In this document: positions 12,086 through 24,089 of the stretch, piece after piece
Layout of the letters: each line of letters starts with the position of its first letter
How positions within the stretch are numbered: position 1 is the stretch's first letter
NCBI RefSeq assembly: GCF_001007995.1
Contig: NZ_CP011389.1
Span: forward strand, 2,263,501-2,327,500
Direction: 5' to 3'
Source: Deinococcus soli (ex Cha et al. 2016)
GTDB taxonomy: Bacteria; Deinococcota; Deinococci; Deinococcales; Deinococcaceae
Length of the DNA stretch: 64,000 bases
Program-made: the position numbers and the translations under genes
Notes under the pieces: generated by a model
The model's input: the letters and a program-made list of their open reading frames with translations, nothing else
The model's database searches: none
What the model was told of the DNA's origin: nothing

Positions 12086-12640
12086 ATGACCAAACCGCTG
12101 CTGGACCCGGCCGCCCTGGCCCCCATGGGCGCCACGCCCGAGGACGTCCGCGCCCGTCTGGACCGCGAACTCGACCTGTTCCACGCGCACCTGCGGACCC
12201 GCCAGCAAGACTGGACCCGCACCCAGCCCGGGCGCGACTGGAGCCCCGCGCAGGAGGCCGAGCACGTCCTGAAGATCAACGACTCCATCGCGCGCGGCGT
12301 CGGTCTGCTGCTCTCGGAGCGGGAACTGCGCCCCATGCCGCAGACCCCCGGTGAACTCACGCCCGACGGCCGTCGCGTCGCCCCGCCCCATACCCAGCCC
12401 GGCGACACGGGCCTCGCCTGGGACGACCTGGACGCCACCTGGGCGCACAGCCGCGCGGGCCTGAGCACCGTCACGGGCGCGCTGCGGGCCACGCCCGGCC
12501 GCACCCTCTGGCACCCCTTCTTCGGGGAACTCGACGCGCTGGACTGGACCCGCATGGTCGCCGCGCACCTGTACCAGCACCGCAAGGCCCTGGAGCGCAG
12601 CGCCCAGCCGCAGAGCCTTCAGGAGCCGAGCCTCCCGTGA
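12086..12640 (+). CDS. DinB-like (DinB_2/YfiT) metal-binding protein
   Basis: A 184-residue four-helix-bundle protein of the DinB/YfiT superfamily. The expected metal-site histidines are visible: one in AQEAEHVLKIND and the HX3H pair in AAHLYQHRKALE near the C-terminus. Members act as thiol S-transferases, hydrolases or have unknown activity; many are damage-induced, and Deinococcus has an expanded set. Nothing here names the substrate. ATG 12086 is set by TACACT 6 nt upstream. The stop overlaps the next gene's start as GTGA, so the two are translationally coupled. Confidence 0.8.
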   Translation: MTKPLLDPAALAPMGATPEDVRARLDRELDLFHAHLRTRQQDWTRTQPGRDWSPAQEAEHVLKINDSIARGVGLLLSERELRPMPQTPGELTPDGRRVAPPHTQPGDTGLAWDDLDATWAHSRAGLSTVTGALRATPGRTLWHPFFGELDALDWTRMVAAHLYQHRKALERSAQPQSLQEPSLP

Positions 12641-13068
12641 CGGCCCCGACCTCCCGCACGGACAAGGGCACGCGCGGCTTCGAACTGGACCTGCACGTCA
12701 CCTTCACCCGCCCGCTGCCCGAAGCGCAGGCCCGCGCCGCGCTGCTGGCCCTGCCGGGCTTCACGGTGGACCTGTACCGCCCGCATCCCAACCCCACCGG
12801 ACAGAGGCCCACCCAGACGCCAGAGGAGGCCCCGGGTGTACCCTCCGCGCGCCTGACCGGCCCCCTGACCGACCCGGACGCCATCCGCGCCGGACTGGCC
12901 GCGCTGCTGGGCGGCGACGCCCGTTACGTCGAGGTCGGCCTGCGCGGCTTCCTGCGCAGCGCCCAGGGGCAGACCGAATGGATGCCCTGGCGCCGCAACG
13001 TCGTCCTGCCGCGCGCCGACGTCGCCCGCGTCACCTTCGAGGAGAGCATCCGCTACGTGCTGGAGTGA
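12637..13068 (+). CDS. Conserved hypothetical protein coupled to DinB-like gene
   Basis: A 143-residue soluble protein that I cannot place in a named family. It starts with GTG in a 4-nt overlap (GTGA) with the DinB-like gene, which argues for co-expression. FELDLHVTFTRPLPEAQARA and the alternating beta/alpha look of the rest suggest a small ferredoxin-like or similar alpha/beta fold, but this is only an impression. No signal peptide, membrane segment or catalytic motif is seen. It ends at a strong hairpin shared with the convergent oxidoreductase genes. Confidence 0.7.
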   Translation: MTAPTSRTDKGTRGFELDLHVTFTRPLPEAQARAALLALPGFTVDLYRPHPNPTGQRPTQTPEEAPGVPSARLTGPLTDPDAIRAGLAALLGGDARYVEVGLRGFLRSAQGQTEWMPWRRNVVLPRADVARVTFEESIRYVLE

Positions 13069-13074
13069 CATCGA

Positions 13075-13112
13075 CTCGGGTGGACTGGTTTTTGCCAACC
13101 AGTCCACCCGAG
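13075..13112. terminator. Bidirectional terminator, 16-bp perfect stem
   Basis: CTCGGGTGGACTGGTT (13075-13090) pairs perfectly with AACCAGTCCACCCGAG (13097-13112) around a TTTGCC loop. It stands between convergent genes. The following 13113-13150 stretch matches the tail of the dispersed repeat in inverted orientation. Confidence 0.85.
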
Positions 13113-13248
13113 CGGATGCGACTCGCAGAGCTGCCCCGCAGAGTAGGAGAGAAAGGGGATCCGGGAGTGGAGTGGGGGAATCGGTGTCGTTCCAGTCCCT
13201 CCACGAAACGGACGGGCTCCCGCTCATGCGAGGCCCGGAGGCTGAACC

Positions 13249-15405
13249 TCAACTTCCGGGCCGCAGGGGCAGGGTCCGCAGGCGCTGGCCGGTCAGGGTG
13301 AACACCGCGTTCGCCACGGCGGCCGCCGCCGGGCCCATCACGGGTTCCCCCAGGCCCTGCGGGTCCTCGCCGCTCTCGATCAGGAGCACCTCGACTTCCG
13401 GCGCGTCCCGCAGGGGCAGGAGGCGGTACCGGTCGAAGTTCGATTCGACCACCCGCCCGTCCTGAATGGTCAGTTCCTCGTGCAGCGCGGAACTCAGGGC
13501 CATCATTACCGACCCCTGGATCTGCAGTCGCGCGCCGTCCGGGTTCACGACCAGCCCGGGGTCCACGGCGACCGTCACGCGGTGCACCTGCACCCGCCCA
13601 TCCTCCACCGAGACCTCCGCGACCAGTGCCGAGGCGGTGTTCAGGTCCAGGCAGCACGCCACGCCCCGTGCCCGGCCTGCCGCGACGGGCGTGCCCCACC
13701 CGGCCGCCCGAGCGGCGCGCTCCAGCACGGTCCGCAGGCGACCCCCGTCCCCGCCGGGCCCCAGGTGCCGCAGCCGGAACGCCAGTGGGTCCGCCTGCGC
13801 CGCGTGCGCGAGTTCATCCATGAAGCTCTCCAGCGCGAACGTGTTCGGCAGCACGCCCAGCCCGCGCCAGTACCCGGTCGGGACGGGCAGCGCCTCGCGG
13901 CGGTTCACGACCCGGTACGCCGGGAGGTCGTACGGCAGGAACTGCCCCGCCAGGCCGCCCGGATCGAAGCCCAGCGCGTCCCGCACGAACTCCGGCAGGC
14001 CGGTCTGCCCCCAGATGATGTCGCCGCCCGCCGTGAACTGCTCCACGCCCCGCAGCCCACCGTCCGCGCCCACACTGCCGCGCAGGACGTGATGGGTGGG
14101 CGGCCGGTAGAAGGCGTGCTGGAGGTCCTCCTCGCGCGTCCAGCCGACATGCACGGGCCTGCCGACCGCCGCCGAGAGCCGCGCGGCCTCCAGCGCCGCA
14201 TGCTGCCCCGCCTTGCGCCCGAAGCCGCCGCCCAGCTGCGTCGGGTGGACCAGCACCTCGCGGTCCTTACCGAACACGCCGCGCAGGTCGTCGATGACCA
14301 TCTGCGGGTACTGCGTGGACGCCCACACCTCGATCCGCCCGCCCGCCTGCACGTCCGCCAGCGCCGCCAGCGGTTCCAGGTGCGCGTGCGCGGCCAGCGG
14401 CGTGCGGTACTCGGCCTGCACCACCGTCCCCCCGGAAAGGGCCGCGCGGACGTTCCCGCGCCGCCGCAGCACCGAGCCCGACCCCGCCTGAATCTGCGCG
14501 TCCAGGTCGGCGCTGCTGGCAGTCGTGCCGCCCTCCCAGCGCAGGTCCAGGGAGGGCAGCGCCGCGCGGGCCTGCGTGCGCGTCCGCGCGACCACCCCCG
14601 CAAAACCCGCTTTCAGGTCGATCACGACCCGCACCACGCCCGGCTGCCGCCCCGCCGCGCCCGCCGACGCCGACACCAGCCGCGCCCCGAACCTCGGCGG
14701 GCGCGCCACCGCCCCGAACAGCATGCCCGGCAGGCGCGCGTCGTACCCGTACGTGGCCGTGCCCAGCACCTTGTCCCGGAAGTCCGTGCGCGGCATGGCC
14801 CGCCCGATCCGCTTGAAGTCCCGCCGCGCCTTCAGCGTGGGGGCGGCCTCCGGGATCACCCATTCGCCCTGCTTGCCCGCCACGACCTGCGCGTACGGGA
14901 TGCGCTGGCGCGAACCCGCCAAGAAGAACGACCCACCCGCTGCCGTCAGCCGCGCCGCCGGAACGCCCAGCTGCCGCGCCGCCTCCTCCCGCAGCAGTTC
15001 CCGCAGGGTCGCCGCTGCCTCGCGCAGGGGCCGGTACAGCGCCTTTACGCTGGTCGAACCGAACGTGAACATCGTCCCGCCCGCGTACCCGCGCGCCGTG
15101 TCCGCCTGCCGAACCGTCAGCTGCTCCGGCGTGACCTCCAGTTCCTCCGCCGCAATCTGAGCCAGCGCCGTGTGAATGCCCTGCCCCATCTCGACCTTCG
15201 GGACGAAGAACGTCACCCCGGCGGGCGTCACCTCGAACCACAGGTCCGGGTCGCGGGGCGCGTCCTGCGGCCCGGTGCCGTTCTCCTCGATGAACTCCAC
15301 GAGCGCCGGGCGGCCCGCGGTCAGCGCCAGCGGCACCCCCACCACCAGCAGGCCCGCGCCACTCCCCAGGCCGATCAGGACCCGGCGGCGCGTGACGGGC
15401 TTCAC
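13249..15405 (-). CDS. iorB: Molybdenum hydroxylase large subunit (isoquinoline 1-oxidoreductase beta type)
   Basis: A 718-residue molybdopterin-binding catalytic subunit of the xanthine-dehydrogenase superfamily, of the two-subunit type that lacks an FAD subunit. The N-terminus VTRRRVLIGLGSGAGLLVVG has a twin-arginine-like signal followed by a hydrophobic segment, implying Tat export. The Mo-cofactor region shows LGGGFGRKAGQHAALEA, and the catalytic glutamate is expected in QGLGEPVMGPAAAAVANA near the C-terminus. Start GTG 15405 overlaps the stop of the iron-sulfur subunit gene, so the two subunits are coupled. The substrate is an N-heterocycle or aldehyde by family; which one is unknown. 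No Mo-cofactor maturation chaperone is next to it. Confidence 0.92.
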   Translation of the reverse strand: MKPVTRRRVLIGLGSGAGLLVVGVPLALTAGRPALVEFIEENGTGPQDAPRDPDLWFEVTPAGVTFFVPKVEMGQGIHTALAQIAAEELEVTPEQLTVRQADTARGYAGGTMFTFGSTSVKALYRPLREAAATLRELLREEAARQLGVPAARLTAAGGSFFLAGSRQRIPYAQVVAGKQGEWVIPEAAPTLKARRDFKRIGRAMPRTDFRDKVLGTATYGYDARLPGMLFGAVARPPRFGARLVSASAGAAGRQPGVVRVVIDLKAGFAGVVARTRTQARAALPSLDLRWEGGTTASSADLDAQIQAGSGSVLRRRGNVRAALSGGTVVQAEYRTPLAAHAHLEPLAALADVQAGGRIEVWASTQYPQMVIDDLRGVFGKDREVLVHPTQLGGGFGRKAGQHAALEAARLSAAVGRPVHVGWTREEDLQHAFYRPPTHHVLRGSVGADGGLRGVEQFTAGGDIIWGQTGLPEFVRDALGFDPGGLAGQFLPYDLPAYRVVNRREALPVPTGYWRGLGVLPNTFALESFMDELAHAAQADPLAFRLRHLGPGGDGGRLRTVLERAARAAGWGTPVAAGRARGVACCLDLNTASALVAEVSVEDGRVQVHRVTVAVDPGLVVNPDGARLQIQGSVMMALSSALHEELTIQDGRVVESNFDRYRLLPLRDAPEVEVLLIESGEDPQGLGEPVMGPAAAAVANAVFTLTGQRLRTLPLRPGS

Positions 15406-15878
15406 AGGCCCTCCCGTTTCAGTTCCGCGGCGCGGGCGACCGCCCGGCGGATCGCGTTGTACCCGCCGCAGCGGCACAGGTTGATGCCCGCCGCCTCCTC
15501 GATCTGCGCGGGCGTGGGGTCCGGGGTGCGCCCCAGCAGCGCCACTGCCGACATCAGGTGCCCGGGCAGGCACCACCCGCACTGCAACGGATTTTCCAGG
15601 AACGCCTGCTGCACCGGATGCAACTGCTCCCCACGCGCCAGTCCCTCCACGGTCGTCACCTCCCGCCCTGCGGCCGCGCTCGCCGGGGTCAGGCACGCGC
15701 GGGTCACCTGCCCGCCGACCAGCACCGTGCAGCTGCCGCACGCGCCGATCCCGCAGCCGTAGTGCGTGCCGGTCAGGCCCAGTTCATCGCGCAGCACCCA
15801 CACCAGCATCTCGTCCGGGTGCGCCACCTCGCGGCGCTGGCCGTTCACGGTCAGCTGCACGCCGACCCCTGCCCACAT
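15402..15878 (-). CDS. iorA: Molybdenum hydroxylase 2Fe-2S subunit (isoquinoline 1-oxidoreductase alpha type)
   Basis: A 158-residue electron-transfer subunit with two 2Fe-2S clusters. The N-terminal plant-type ferredoxin cluster is bound by CGIGACGSC plus a later Cys in VTRACLTP. The C-terminal helical-domain cluster uses QCGWCLPG and LCRCGGY. These passes electrons from the Mo site of the partner subunit to an acceptor, usually a cytochrome c in this subfamily. Length and cysteine order are standard. The gene lies first in a two-gene operon with the large subunit. It carries no export signal, so if the complex is periplasmic it would ride on the partner's Tat signal. Confidence 0.95.
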   Translation of the reverse strand: MWAGVGVQLTVNGQRREVAHPDEMLVWVLRDELGLTGTHYGCGIGACGSCTVLVGGQVTRACLTPASAAAGREVTTVEGLARGEQLHPVQQAFLENPLQCGWCLPGHLMSAVALLGRTPDPTPAQIEEAAGINLCRCGGYNAIRRAVARAAELKREGL

Positions 15879-15936
15879 TCGTTCATGAAGCCAGCTTAAG
15901 CACGGTGGCGCGCGGGACGTGTACGCGGTCCCGCCG

Positions 15937-17124
15937 TCAGCCGCCGCCCAGCAGCCAGCCCAGCGCCGCGCAGACCGGCACGACCACCCACGCCGGGACC
16001 CGCCCAGCCGTCAGCGCCGCGTAGGCCAGCAGCACGCCCGCCAGGTCGGCCGGGCCGCGCACCGCGCCCGTGAACACCGGCGTGTACAGCGCCGCCAGCA
16101 GCAGGCCCACCACGCCCGCGTTCACGCCCGCCAGCGCCGCGCGCGCGCCCATGCGGCCACTCAGCGCGGACCAGAACGGCAGCGCTCCCAGCATGAGCAG
16201 CGCGCCCGGCAGGAAGATGCCCAGCGTGCCCAGCAGCGCCCCCACCCCTGCCCCCAGGCCCAGGGCGGGCGCGGCGGCGGCCCCCAGGTACGACGCGAAG
16301 GTGAACAGCGGCCCCGGCATGGCGTTCGCCGCGCCGTAGCCGGCCACGAACGCCCCGTGCGGCAGCAGGGCCGGCACGAACGCGGGTTCCAGCAGCGGCA
16401 GCACCACGTGACCCCCGCCGAACACCAGCGCGCCCGCCCGGAAGGTCGCCCACAGCAGCGCCCAGCCGCCCCCCAGGGCCGACAGGCCCGCGAGGGTGAC
16501 CGCCAGCGCCGCGCACAGGGCCAGCAGCGCCGTGCCCGCCCGGCGCGACACCGGCACGCGCAGCGCCTGCCCCTCTGTGACCGGCGCCGTCAGGGTGCGC
16601 CAGCCGATCAGCGCGCACAGGCCCAGCACGCCCAGCGTGCCCCACCCGCCCGCCCCCGGCCACCACGCGGGCAGGACCAGCAGCGCCGCCGCCGCGCCCA
16701 GCGCCAGCCCCGCCCGCACCCGGTCCATCACCAGCGCGCCCCACATGCCCGCCACCGCCTGCGCCACGACCGCCACGGCCGCCAGCTTCACGCCCTGCAC
16801 CCACCCCGCCCCGTCCGCCGCGCCGCCCGCCAGCGTCCCGCCCAGCAGCGCCATGAGCAGCGCGCTCGGCAGCGTGAACCCCAGCCACGCCGCGCCCGCC
16901 CCCGCCCACCCGGCCCGGCGCAGACCCACCGCCAGCCCCACCTGCGAGCTGCTCGGGCCCGGCAGGAAGTTCGCCACCGCCACCAGCTCCGCGTACTCCG
17001 CGTCACTGAGCCACGCGCGGCGCTCCACGAACTCCGCCCGGAAGAAGCCCAGGTGCGCCACCGGCCCCCCGAAACTCGACAGGCCCAGCCGCAGGAACAC
17101 CGTGAAGACCTCCAGAACGTGCAT
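15937..17124 (-). CDS. chrA: Chromate/anion transporter, ChrA family
   Basis: A 395-residue inner-membrane protein of the CHR family, which exports chromate in resistant bacteria. It has two homologous halves. The first opens with FLRLGLSSFGGPVAHLGFFR and the second with FRAGALVFGGGHVVLPLLEP; FGGP and FGGGH are the signature motifs of each half. About ten membrane segments are apparent. ATG 17124 is chosen over the longer upstream frame because the CHR family starts here and TACGCT sits 7 nt upstream. There is no ChrB regulator nearby, so the physiological anion could be other than chromate. Confidence 0.93.
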   Translation of the reverse strand: MHVLEVFTVFLRLGLSSFGGPVAHLGFFRAEFVERRAWLSDAEYAELVAVANFLPGPSSSQVGLAVGLRRAGWAGAGAAWLGFTLPSALLMALLGGTLAGGAADGAGWVQGVKLAAVAVVAQAVAGMWGALVMDRVRAGLALGAAAALLVLPAWWPGAGGWGTLGVLGLCALIGWRTLTAPVTEGQALRVPVSRRAGTALLALCAALAVTLAGLSALGGGWALLWATFRAGALVFGGGHVVLPLLEPAFVPALLPHGAFVAGYGAANAMPGPLFTFASYLGAAAAPALGLGAGVGALLGTLGIFLPGALLMLGALPFWSALSGRMGARAALAGVNAGVVGLLLAALYTPVFTGAVRGPADLAGVLLAYAALTAGRVPAWVVVPVCAALGWLLGGG

Positions 17125-17208
17125 GCCGAACAGCGTACCGGACCGCCCGTCAGGCCCGCCTCCGGCCCCGGGCCGCTCCTCACGCGGGAATGCACGAGAA
17201 TGCCGGGT

Positions 17209-18000
<792 letters not shown>

Positions 18001-18010
18001 ATCACCCCCG

Positions 18011-18046
18011 AGGGCCGCGGCGGGGTACCCTCCCCGCCGCGGCCCT
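18011..18046 (+). terminator. Terminator, 15-bp perfect stem
   Basis: AGGGCCGCGGCGGGG (18011-18025) pairs with CCCCGCCGCGGCCCT (18032-18046), followed by TTCA. It isolates the membrane-protein gene from the tRNA promoter that follows. Confidence 0.85.
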
Positions 18047-18069
18047 TTCACGTCCGGGGCCGGGGGGTG

Positions 18070-18098
18070 TTGACAGTTTCGGCACTCGCCTATAAAGT
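18070..18098 (+). promoter_or_regulatory. tRNA-Leu promoter
   Basis: A consensus -35 TTGACA (18070-18075), 17-nt spacer and TAAAGT (18093-18098, within TATAAAGT). This is the best sigma-70-type promoter in the window and lies 50 nt before the tRNA. Confidence 0.85.
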
Positions 18099-18146
18099 AA
18101 GCGAGCCCTGAAACGCGCCCGAGCGCGGGCGAGAATACCAAAGGTG

Positions 18147-18232
<86 letters not shown>

Positions 18233-18237
18233 CACAG

Positions 18238-18265
18238 AAGGCCCCAGCAGAAATGCCGGGGCCTT
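18238..18265 (+). terminator. Terminator after tRNA-Leu
   Basis: AAGGCCCC (18238-18245) pairs with GGGGCCTT (18258-18265), 6 nt after the tRNA end. Confidence 0.75.
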
Positions 18266-18339
18266 CCTGTATTACATGACGATCAGACAGCAGCGGAAGG
18301 GAGACCAGTGCGGCCTCCCCTCCGCTGCAGTTCCGTTCC

Positions 18340-19485
18340 CTACCGGCGTTTGCGGTGGATGACCTGTTCGTACACGGCTTCCAGCGCGGCGGCGCGGGTG
18401 GTCAGGTCGTACTGCGCGGCGCTGGCGCGCGCCCCGGCCTGAAGTGCGGGCAGGCGACCGGGCATCAGGGTGTCGAGCAGGCCCTCGGCGAGCGCTTCGG
18501 GCGTGGCGGCGCGGACGGTGCCGTTCACGCCCTCCTGAATCAGGTCCAGCGCGGCGGGACTCTGCGCGGCGACGAGGGGCGCGCCCGCCGCGAGGGCCTC
18601 GATCATACTCATGGGGAGGACCTCGCTGGTGCTCGCGGTGATGAACACGTCGGCGGCCGCCAGCGCCTCGGGAACTCGCTCGTACGGGACGGGACCGGTG
18701 AAGGTGACGCCCTCGGGGGCCGACTGTTCCAGCGCGGCGCGGCTGGGGCCGTCCCCGACGACCAGCAGGCGCAGGTCCGGGCGGCTGGCGCGGGCGCGGT
18801 CGAAGGCGCGCAGCATGACGTCCAGGTTCTTCTCGGGGGCCAGTCGGCCCAGCGATACGACCAGTGGCGCGTCCGGCGCCACGTGGTACGTCTCGCGGAA
18901 CGCCGCGCCCGTGGCGGCGCGGAACGCGGCGAGATCCACCGGGTTCGGCATCAGGTCCACGGGGCCCTGGAAGCCGTACTCGCGCAGCATGTCCACCATC
19001 GCGCGGCCCGGCGCGAGCACCGCGTCCACCCGGCGTGCGAACGCGCTCACGTGCGGGCGCAGCACCGCGCGGCCCACCCGCTTGGGCATGGGCGCGTAGT
19101 GCAGGTACTGGTCGTACTGCGTGTGGGCCGTGTACACCACGGGCGCCCCGGACAGCCGCGCCCACTTCAGGGCCAGCTGGCCCGCCAGGAACGGGTGCAT
19201 GGTGTGCAGCACGTCCAGCCCGCGCAGTGGCAGCCGCGAGGTCAGGAGGGGCCCCGGCGCGAGCATCACGGGGTAGTCCGCCGGGGCACCCAGCGCCCGC
19301 GCGCCCGCAAAGGACGAGTTCAGGCGGTACACGCCGTCCTCGCGTGGGGGCATCAGCGGGTGGCGGGGCGCGAAGATCCGCACCTCGTGCCCACGCTCGC
19401 GCAGGCCCCGCGCGAACAGCGCCGTGCTGGTCGCCACCCCGTTCCGGGACGGCAGGTAGGTCGCAGTGACAATCCCGACGCGCAC
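18340..19485 (-). CDS. Glycosyltransferase, GT4 family (PimB/MgtA-like)
   Basis: A 381-residue GT-B glycosyltransferase. The N-terminus [20 protein letters not shown] is the typical start of the GT4 branch that includes mannosyl- and glucosyltransferases acting on lipids. The donor domain has [20 protein letters not shown] and the EX7E region [20 protein letters not shown]. Acceptor and sugar are not known, but this branch commonly makes glycolipids, which are abundant in Deinococcus envelopes. GTG 19485 is the start because the family begins there and TACACT lies 6 nt upstream; the longer upstream frame is antisense to hisA. Confidence 0.9.
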   Translation of the reverse strand: MRVGIVTATYLPSRNGVATSTALFARGLRERGHEVRIFAPRHPLMPPREDGVYRLNSSFAGARALGAPADYPVMLAPGPLLTSRLPLRGLDVLHTMHPFLAGQLALKWARLSGAPVVYTAHTQYDQYLHYAPMPKRVGRAVLRPHVSAFARRVDAVLAPGRAMVDMLREYGFQGPVDLMPNPVDLAAFRAATGAAFRETYHVAPDAPLVVSLGRLAPEKNLDVMLRAFDRARASRPDLRLLVVGDGPSRAALEQSAPEGVTFTGPVPYERVPEALAAADVFITASTSEVLPMSMIEALAAGAPLVAAQSPAALDLIQEGVNGTVRAATPEALAEGLLDTLMPGRLPALQAGARASAAQYDLTTRAAALEAVYEQVIHRKRR

Positions 19486-19543
19486 CCGCGCAGTGTAGCC
19501 CCGCAGGCGTCCCCGCGCGAGCCGGCCCCGTATCCTGTGGCCC

Positions 19544-20257
19544 ATGCAAGAGCCGCTCATCATTCCCTGCGTGGACATCCAGTCCGGGCGCGCCGTGCGC
19601 CTGTTCGAGGGCGACCCCGACCGCGAGACCGTGTACTTCGACTCCCCTCTGGACGCCGCCCGGCACTGGGTGGGCCTGGGCGCGGGCCTCGTGCACCTCG
19701 TGGATCTGGACGCCGCCACGGGCCGCGGCGAGAACCGCGCCGTGATCGCGCAGATCACGCAGGAACTGGGCGTACCGGTCGAGGTGGGCGGCGGCATCCG
19801 CAGCCGCGAGGCCGCCGAGGAATTGCTGCGCCTGGGCGTGGACCGCGTCGTGATCGGCACCGCCGCCGTGAAGCAGCCGGAACTCGTGCGGGAATTGATC
19901 ACCGCGCACGGCCCCGAACGGGTGGTCGTCAGCCTGGACGCGCGCGGGCTGGAGGTCGCCACGCACGGCTGGGCGCAGGGCAGCGGCGTCATGGTCGCCG
20001 ACCTGACCCCCACCCTGGCCGACGCGGGCCTGGAAACGCTGATCTTCACGGACGTCACCCGCGACGGCACGCTGCGCGGCCTGAACCGCGACCTGATGGC
20101 CCAGGTCCGCCGTCTCTGGATGAACACCCTGATCGTGGGCGGCGGCGTCGCGAACCTCGACGACGTGCGCCTGCTGCGCGAGGAACACATCGAGGGCGCC
20201 ATCGTGGGCCGCGCCATCTACGAGGGCACCCTGCCGTTCCCCGCCGTGCTCGACTAA
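19544..20257 (+). CDS. hisA: ProFAR isomerase (phosphoribosylformimino-AICAR-phosphate isomerase)
   Basis: A 237-residue TIM-barrel enzyme of histidine synthesis that performs the Amadori rearrangement of ProFAR to PRFAR. The two catalytic aspartates fall in [14 protein letters not shown] near the N-terminus and in [13 protein letters not shown] in the second half. VEVGGGIRS and [14 protein letters not shown] are the phosphate-binding loops of the two half-barrels. No other his gene is adjacent, consistent with a scattered pathway. The start has TATCCT 7 nt upstream. It ends before a very strong bidirectional terminator. Confidence 0.96.
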   Translation: MQEPLIIPCVDIQSGRAVRLFEGDPDRETVYFDSPLDAARHWVGLGAGLVHLVDLDAATGRGENRAVIAQITQELGVPVEVGGGIRSREAAEELLRLGVDRVVIGTAAVKQPELVRELITAHGPERVVVSLDARGLEVATHGWAQGSGVMVADLTPTLADAGLETLIFTDVTRDGTLRGLNRDLMAQVRRLWMNTLIVGGGVANLDDVRLLREEHIEGAIVGRAIYEGTLPFPAVLD

Positions 20258-20269
20258 AACGGATTCCGT

Positions 20270-20314
20270 TTCGCTCCTGCTCGCGCTGCTGCGCAGCTCT
20301 CCGAGTCCGCTCGG
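20270..20314 (+). repeat. Fragment of the dispersed repeat family
   Basis: About 45 bp matching the right-central part of copy A: compare TGCTCGCGCTGCTGCGCAGC here with TGCTCGCTCTGCGGCGCAGC there, then GAGTCCGCTCG in both. The outer terminal repeats are missing. Confidence 0.5.
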
Positions 20315-20364
20315 GTTGAAAGATGCTGCACACCTTGCAACCGGAGTCCATATGATCTGCCGGA

Positions 20365-20410
20365 CAGGGAGCGGGGCGGAGGTGACCCACGACCTCCGCC
20401 CCGCTCCCTG
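20365..20410. terminator. Bidirectional terminator, 19-bp perfect stem
   Basis: Bases 20365-20383 (CAGGGAGCGGGGCGGAGGT) are perfectly complementary to 20392-20410, with an 8-nt loop. It lies between convergent hisA and the YihY-family gene. Confidence 0.9.
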
Positions 20411-20415
20411 TGCCC

Positions 20416-21585
20416 TTACCTGCGCCGTCCGCCGGTGATGCCCAGCAGGCGCAGCACGATCACGACGGGCACGGCGAGCACGGCAGTCACGGCGTTCCAC
20501 AGGGCGGCGCGGACGGTGGGCAGCATGCGGCCCTCCTCGCGGCGCGGCACCTGCTTCAGTACACGCGGCAGTGTCGGGACCGCCACGCCCAGCACGCGGC
20601 CCCGGGCGTCCTGCGCGGGGCGCCCGGCGGCGTCCTTCGCGTCGCGTTCCTGGGCACTCTCGGTGGGGTCGATGTCCACGCCCTGCGCGGCCAGCGCTTC
20701 CTTCTTCGCGGTGTTCGCGGCGCCCCCGGCGTGCGTGCCGAACTTCTGTGAGTACACCCAGGTGACTTCGGCGCCGAAGAAGAAGATCATCGCGGAGTAG
20801 TAGATCCACAGCAGGAGCACGATCAGGGTCGCGGCCGCCCCGAAGGCGCTGCCGGGCGCCGCCTGACCCAGGTACAGGCCGATGCCCAGCTGGCCCAGCG
20901 TGAACAGCGTGGACGTGAAGAAGCCTCCCACCCACACCTCGTGCCACTGGAGTTTCACGTCGGGCAGCACCTTGTACACGCCCGCGAAGACCGGCGCGAG
21001 GAACAGCGTGGACAGCAGCGCCGTGCCCAGCCGCACGAAGAACGCGCCCGCGCCGATGGTGTCTCCCAGGGTCTGCGCGATGGCGGACAGGTACGTGTTC
21101 AGGCCCAGGAACACGATCAGCAGCAGGCCGATCACGATGATCATCAGGAACGACTTCACGCGCGTCCACAGGATGTTCACGATGCCCTGCGGCGGGGCCG
21201 GGTCGGCGCCCCACATGGAGTTCAGGGCGTCCTGCACCTGCACGAACAGGCCCGTGGCGCCCATGAACAGCGTCACGAACGCCGCGATGGTCGCCACGAG
21301 ACTTCCCTTGAGCAGGCTGTCGGGTTTGATCAGGCCGCGCAGGAACTCGGCGGTGTCGCTGCCCAGGTTCTGCGACACCAGCCCCGCCGGGCCGAACAGC
21401 TGGTCCAGCACCGCCGAGTCGGTCAGGAACCGCCCGGCGACCGCCACCGCGAGCAGCAGGAGCGGCGCGATGCTGAACATGGCGTAGTAGGCGATCGCGG
21501 CGGCGAGGCGCGGGGCCTTGTCCTGCCCGAAGGCCAAGAAGGCCTCGCGCAGCAGGGTGAACAGGTCGGCAGGCTTGAGCCTCAT
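20416..21585 (-). CDS. YihY/BrkB family inner-membrane protein
   Basis: A 389-residue polytopic membrane protein of the YihY/UPF0761 family (once called ribonuclease BN, now not considered a nuclease). The family start is evident in [24 protein letters not shown], followed by about five further membrane segments, including [20 protein letters not shown] and [21 protein letters not shown] soluble insertion and a final hydrophobic helix occupy the C-terminal 100 residues. The function of the family is unknown. TAGACT sits 6 nt before the ATG. Confidence 0.92.
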   Translation of the reverse strand: MRLKPADLFTLLREAFLAFGQDKAPRLAAAIAYYAMFSIAPLLLLAVAVAGRFLTDSAVLDQLFGPAGLVSQNLGSDTAEFLRGLIKPDSLLKGSLVATIAAFVTLFMGATGLFVQVQDALNSMWGADPAPPQGIVNILWTRVKSFLMIIVIGLLLIVFLGLNTYLSAIAQTLGDTIGAGAFFVRLGTALLSTLFLAPVFAGVYKVLPDVKLQWHEVWVGGFFTSTLFTLGQLGIGLYLGQAAPGSAFGAAATLIVLLLWIYYSAMIFFFGAEVTWVYSQKFGTHAGGAANTAKKEALAAQGVDIDPTESAQERDAKDAAGRPAQDARGRVLGVAVPTLPRVLKQVPRREEGRMLPTVRAALWNAVTAVLAVPVVIVLRLLGITGGRRR

Positions 21586-21676
21586 CCCGGCAGTCTACGG
21601 ACGCGCGCGGCAGGTGTCCGCAGGAGCGGGATTCACGCTTTTCCCATACTGCCCCGGCCCTGCTAGCCTGCCCCTC

Positions 21677-22099
21677 ATGCACGCCATCCCGGAAGGCTTC
21701 ACGCAGACCCTGACCGTGACCGTCACCGACGACATGACCGTCAGTTTTGGCGAACTGGGCCGCCTGCACCCCGTGTACGCCACGTACTGGATGGCCAAAC
21801 ACTTCGAGGAGGCCGGGCGCAAGATCATCCTGCCCTTCCTGGAAGACGGTGAGGGCGGCATCGGCACGCAGGTGGACGTCACGCACACCGCCTCCGCGCT
21901 GCCCGGCATGACGGTCACCGTGACCGCCACCTTCGACCGGATGGACGGGCGGCGCATCGTCGCCCGGATGCGCGCCGTGAACGAACTCGGCGACGAGATC
22001 GGATTTGGCAGCACCACCCAGATGGTCCTGCCACAGTCGCGCATCGATGCGGGCTTCGACACGTTGCGCGCCCGCTGGGCGGAACGGGTTGATGGGTGA
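21677..22099 (+). CDS. Thioesterase, FlK/hot-dog family
   Basis: A 140-residue hot-dog fold protein resembling fluoroacetyl-CoA thioesterase (FlK)-type acyl-CoA thioesterases. Conserved pieces are [35 protein letters not shown] and the strand [20 protein letters not shown], which match the family's helix and beta-sheet pattern. It would hydrolyse an acyl-CoA to the free acid in the cytoplasm; the acyl group is unknown. The frame is open upstream, but ATG 21677 is chosen because TAGCCT lies 7 nt upstream and the fold begins right after. Confidence 0.8.
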   Translation: MHAIPEGFTQTLTVTVTDDMTVSFGELGRLHPVYATYWMAKHFEEAGRKIILPFLEDGEGGIGTQVDVTHTASALPGMTVTVTATFDRMDGRRIVARMRAVNELGDEIGFGSTTQMVLPQSRIDAGFDTLRARWAERVDG

Positions 22100-22239
22100 T
22101 GGAGGGGGGCGGTTCGGTTTGCTGTGCGCCTTCTGTTCACGGGCTGAACTGAGCTGAGCTGCGGCCTGGGGGGCGGCGTGCGTTTCGTGCGCGGCTTTCC
22201 TGGACCGGGTGCAGCGGGGGGCCGCTATGCTGGAGCGTC

Positions 22240-23976
<1,737 letters not shown>

Positions 23977-23984
23977 TGGTTGAA

Positions 23985-24048
23985 AGTTGATGGGTGATGG
24001 AGGCGGGACAGTCCGGCCCATCACCCTTTGCCCATCAACCCTTCCCCC
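23985..24048 (+). terminator. Hairpin after malic enzyme gene
   Basis: GTTGATGGGTGATGG near the left edge can pair, with interruptions, with CCATCACCCTTTGCCCATCAAC to the right. It begins about 10 nt past the maeA stop and precedes the dnaX leader. Confidence 0.55.
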
Positions 24049-24077
24049 CGTCACTGCGCCCCGCTTCACCTGGGCCC

Positions 24078-24083
24078 TAGAAT
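24078..24083 (+). promoter_or_regulatory. -10 element for dnaX leader transcript
   Basis: TAGAAT at 24078-24083 has the TANNNT form used across this window, and is 6 nt before the GTG of the 34-codon leader ORF and about 107 nt before the dnaX start. Confidence 0.45.
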
Positions 24084-24089
24084 GGTGAG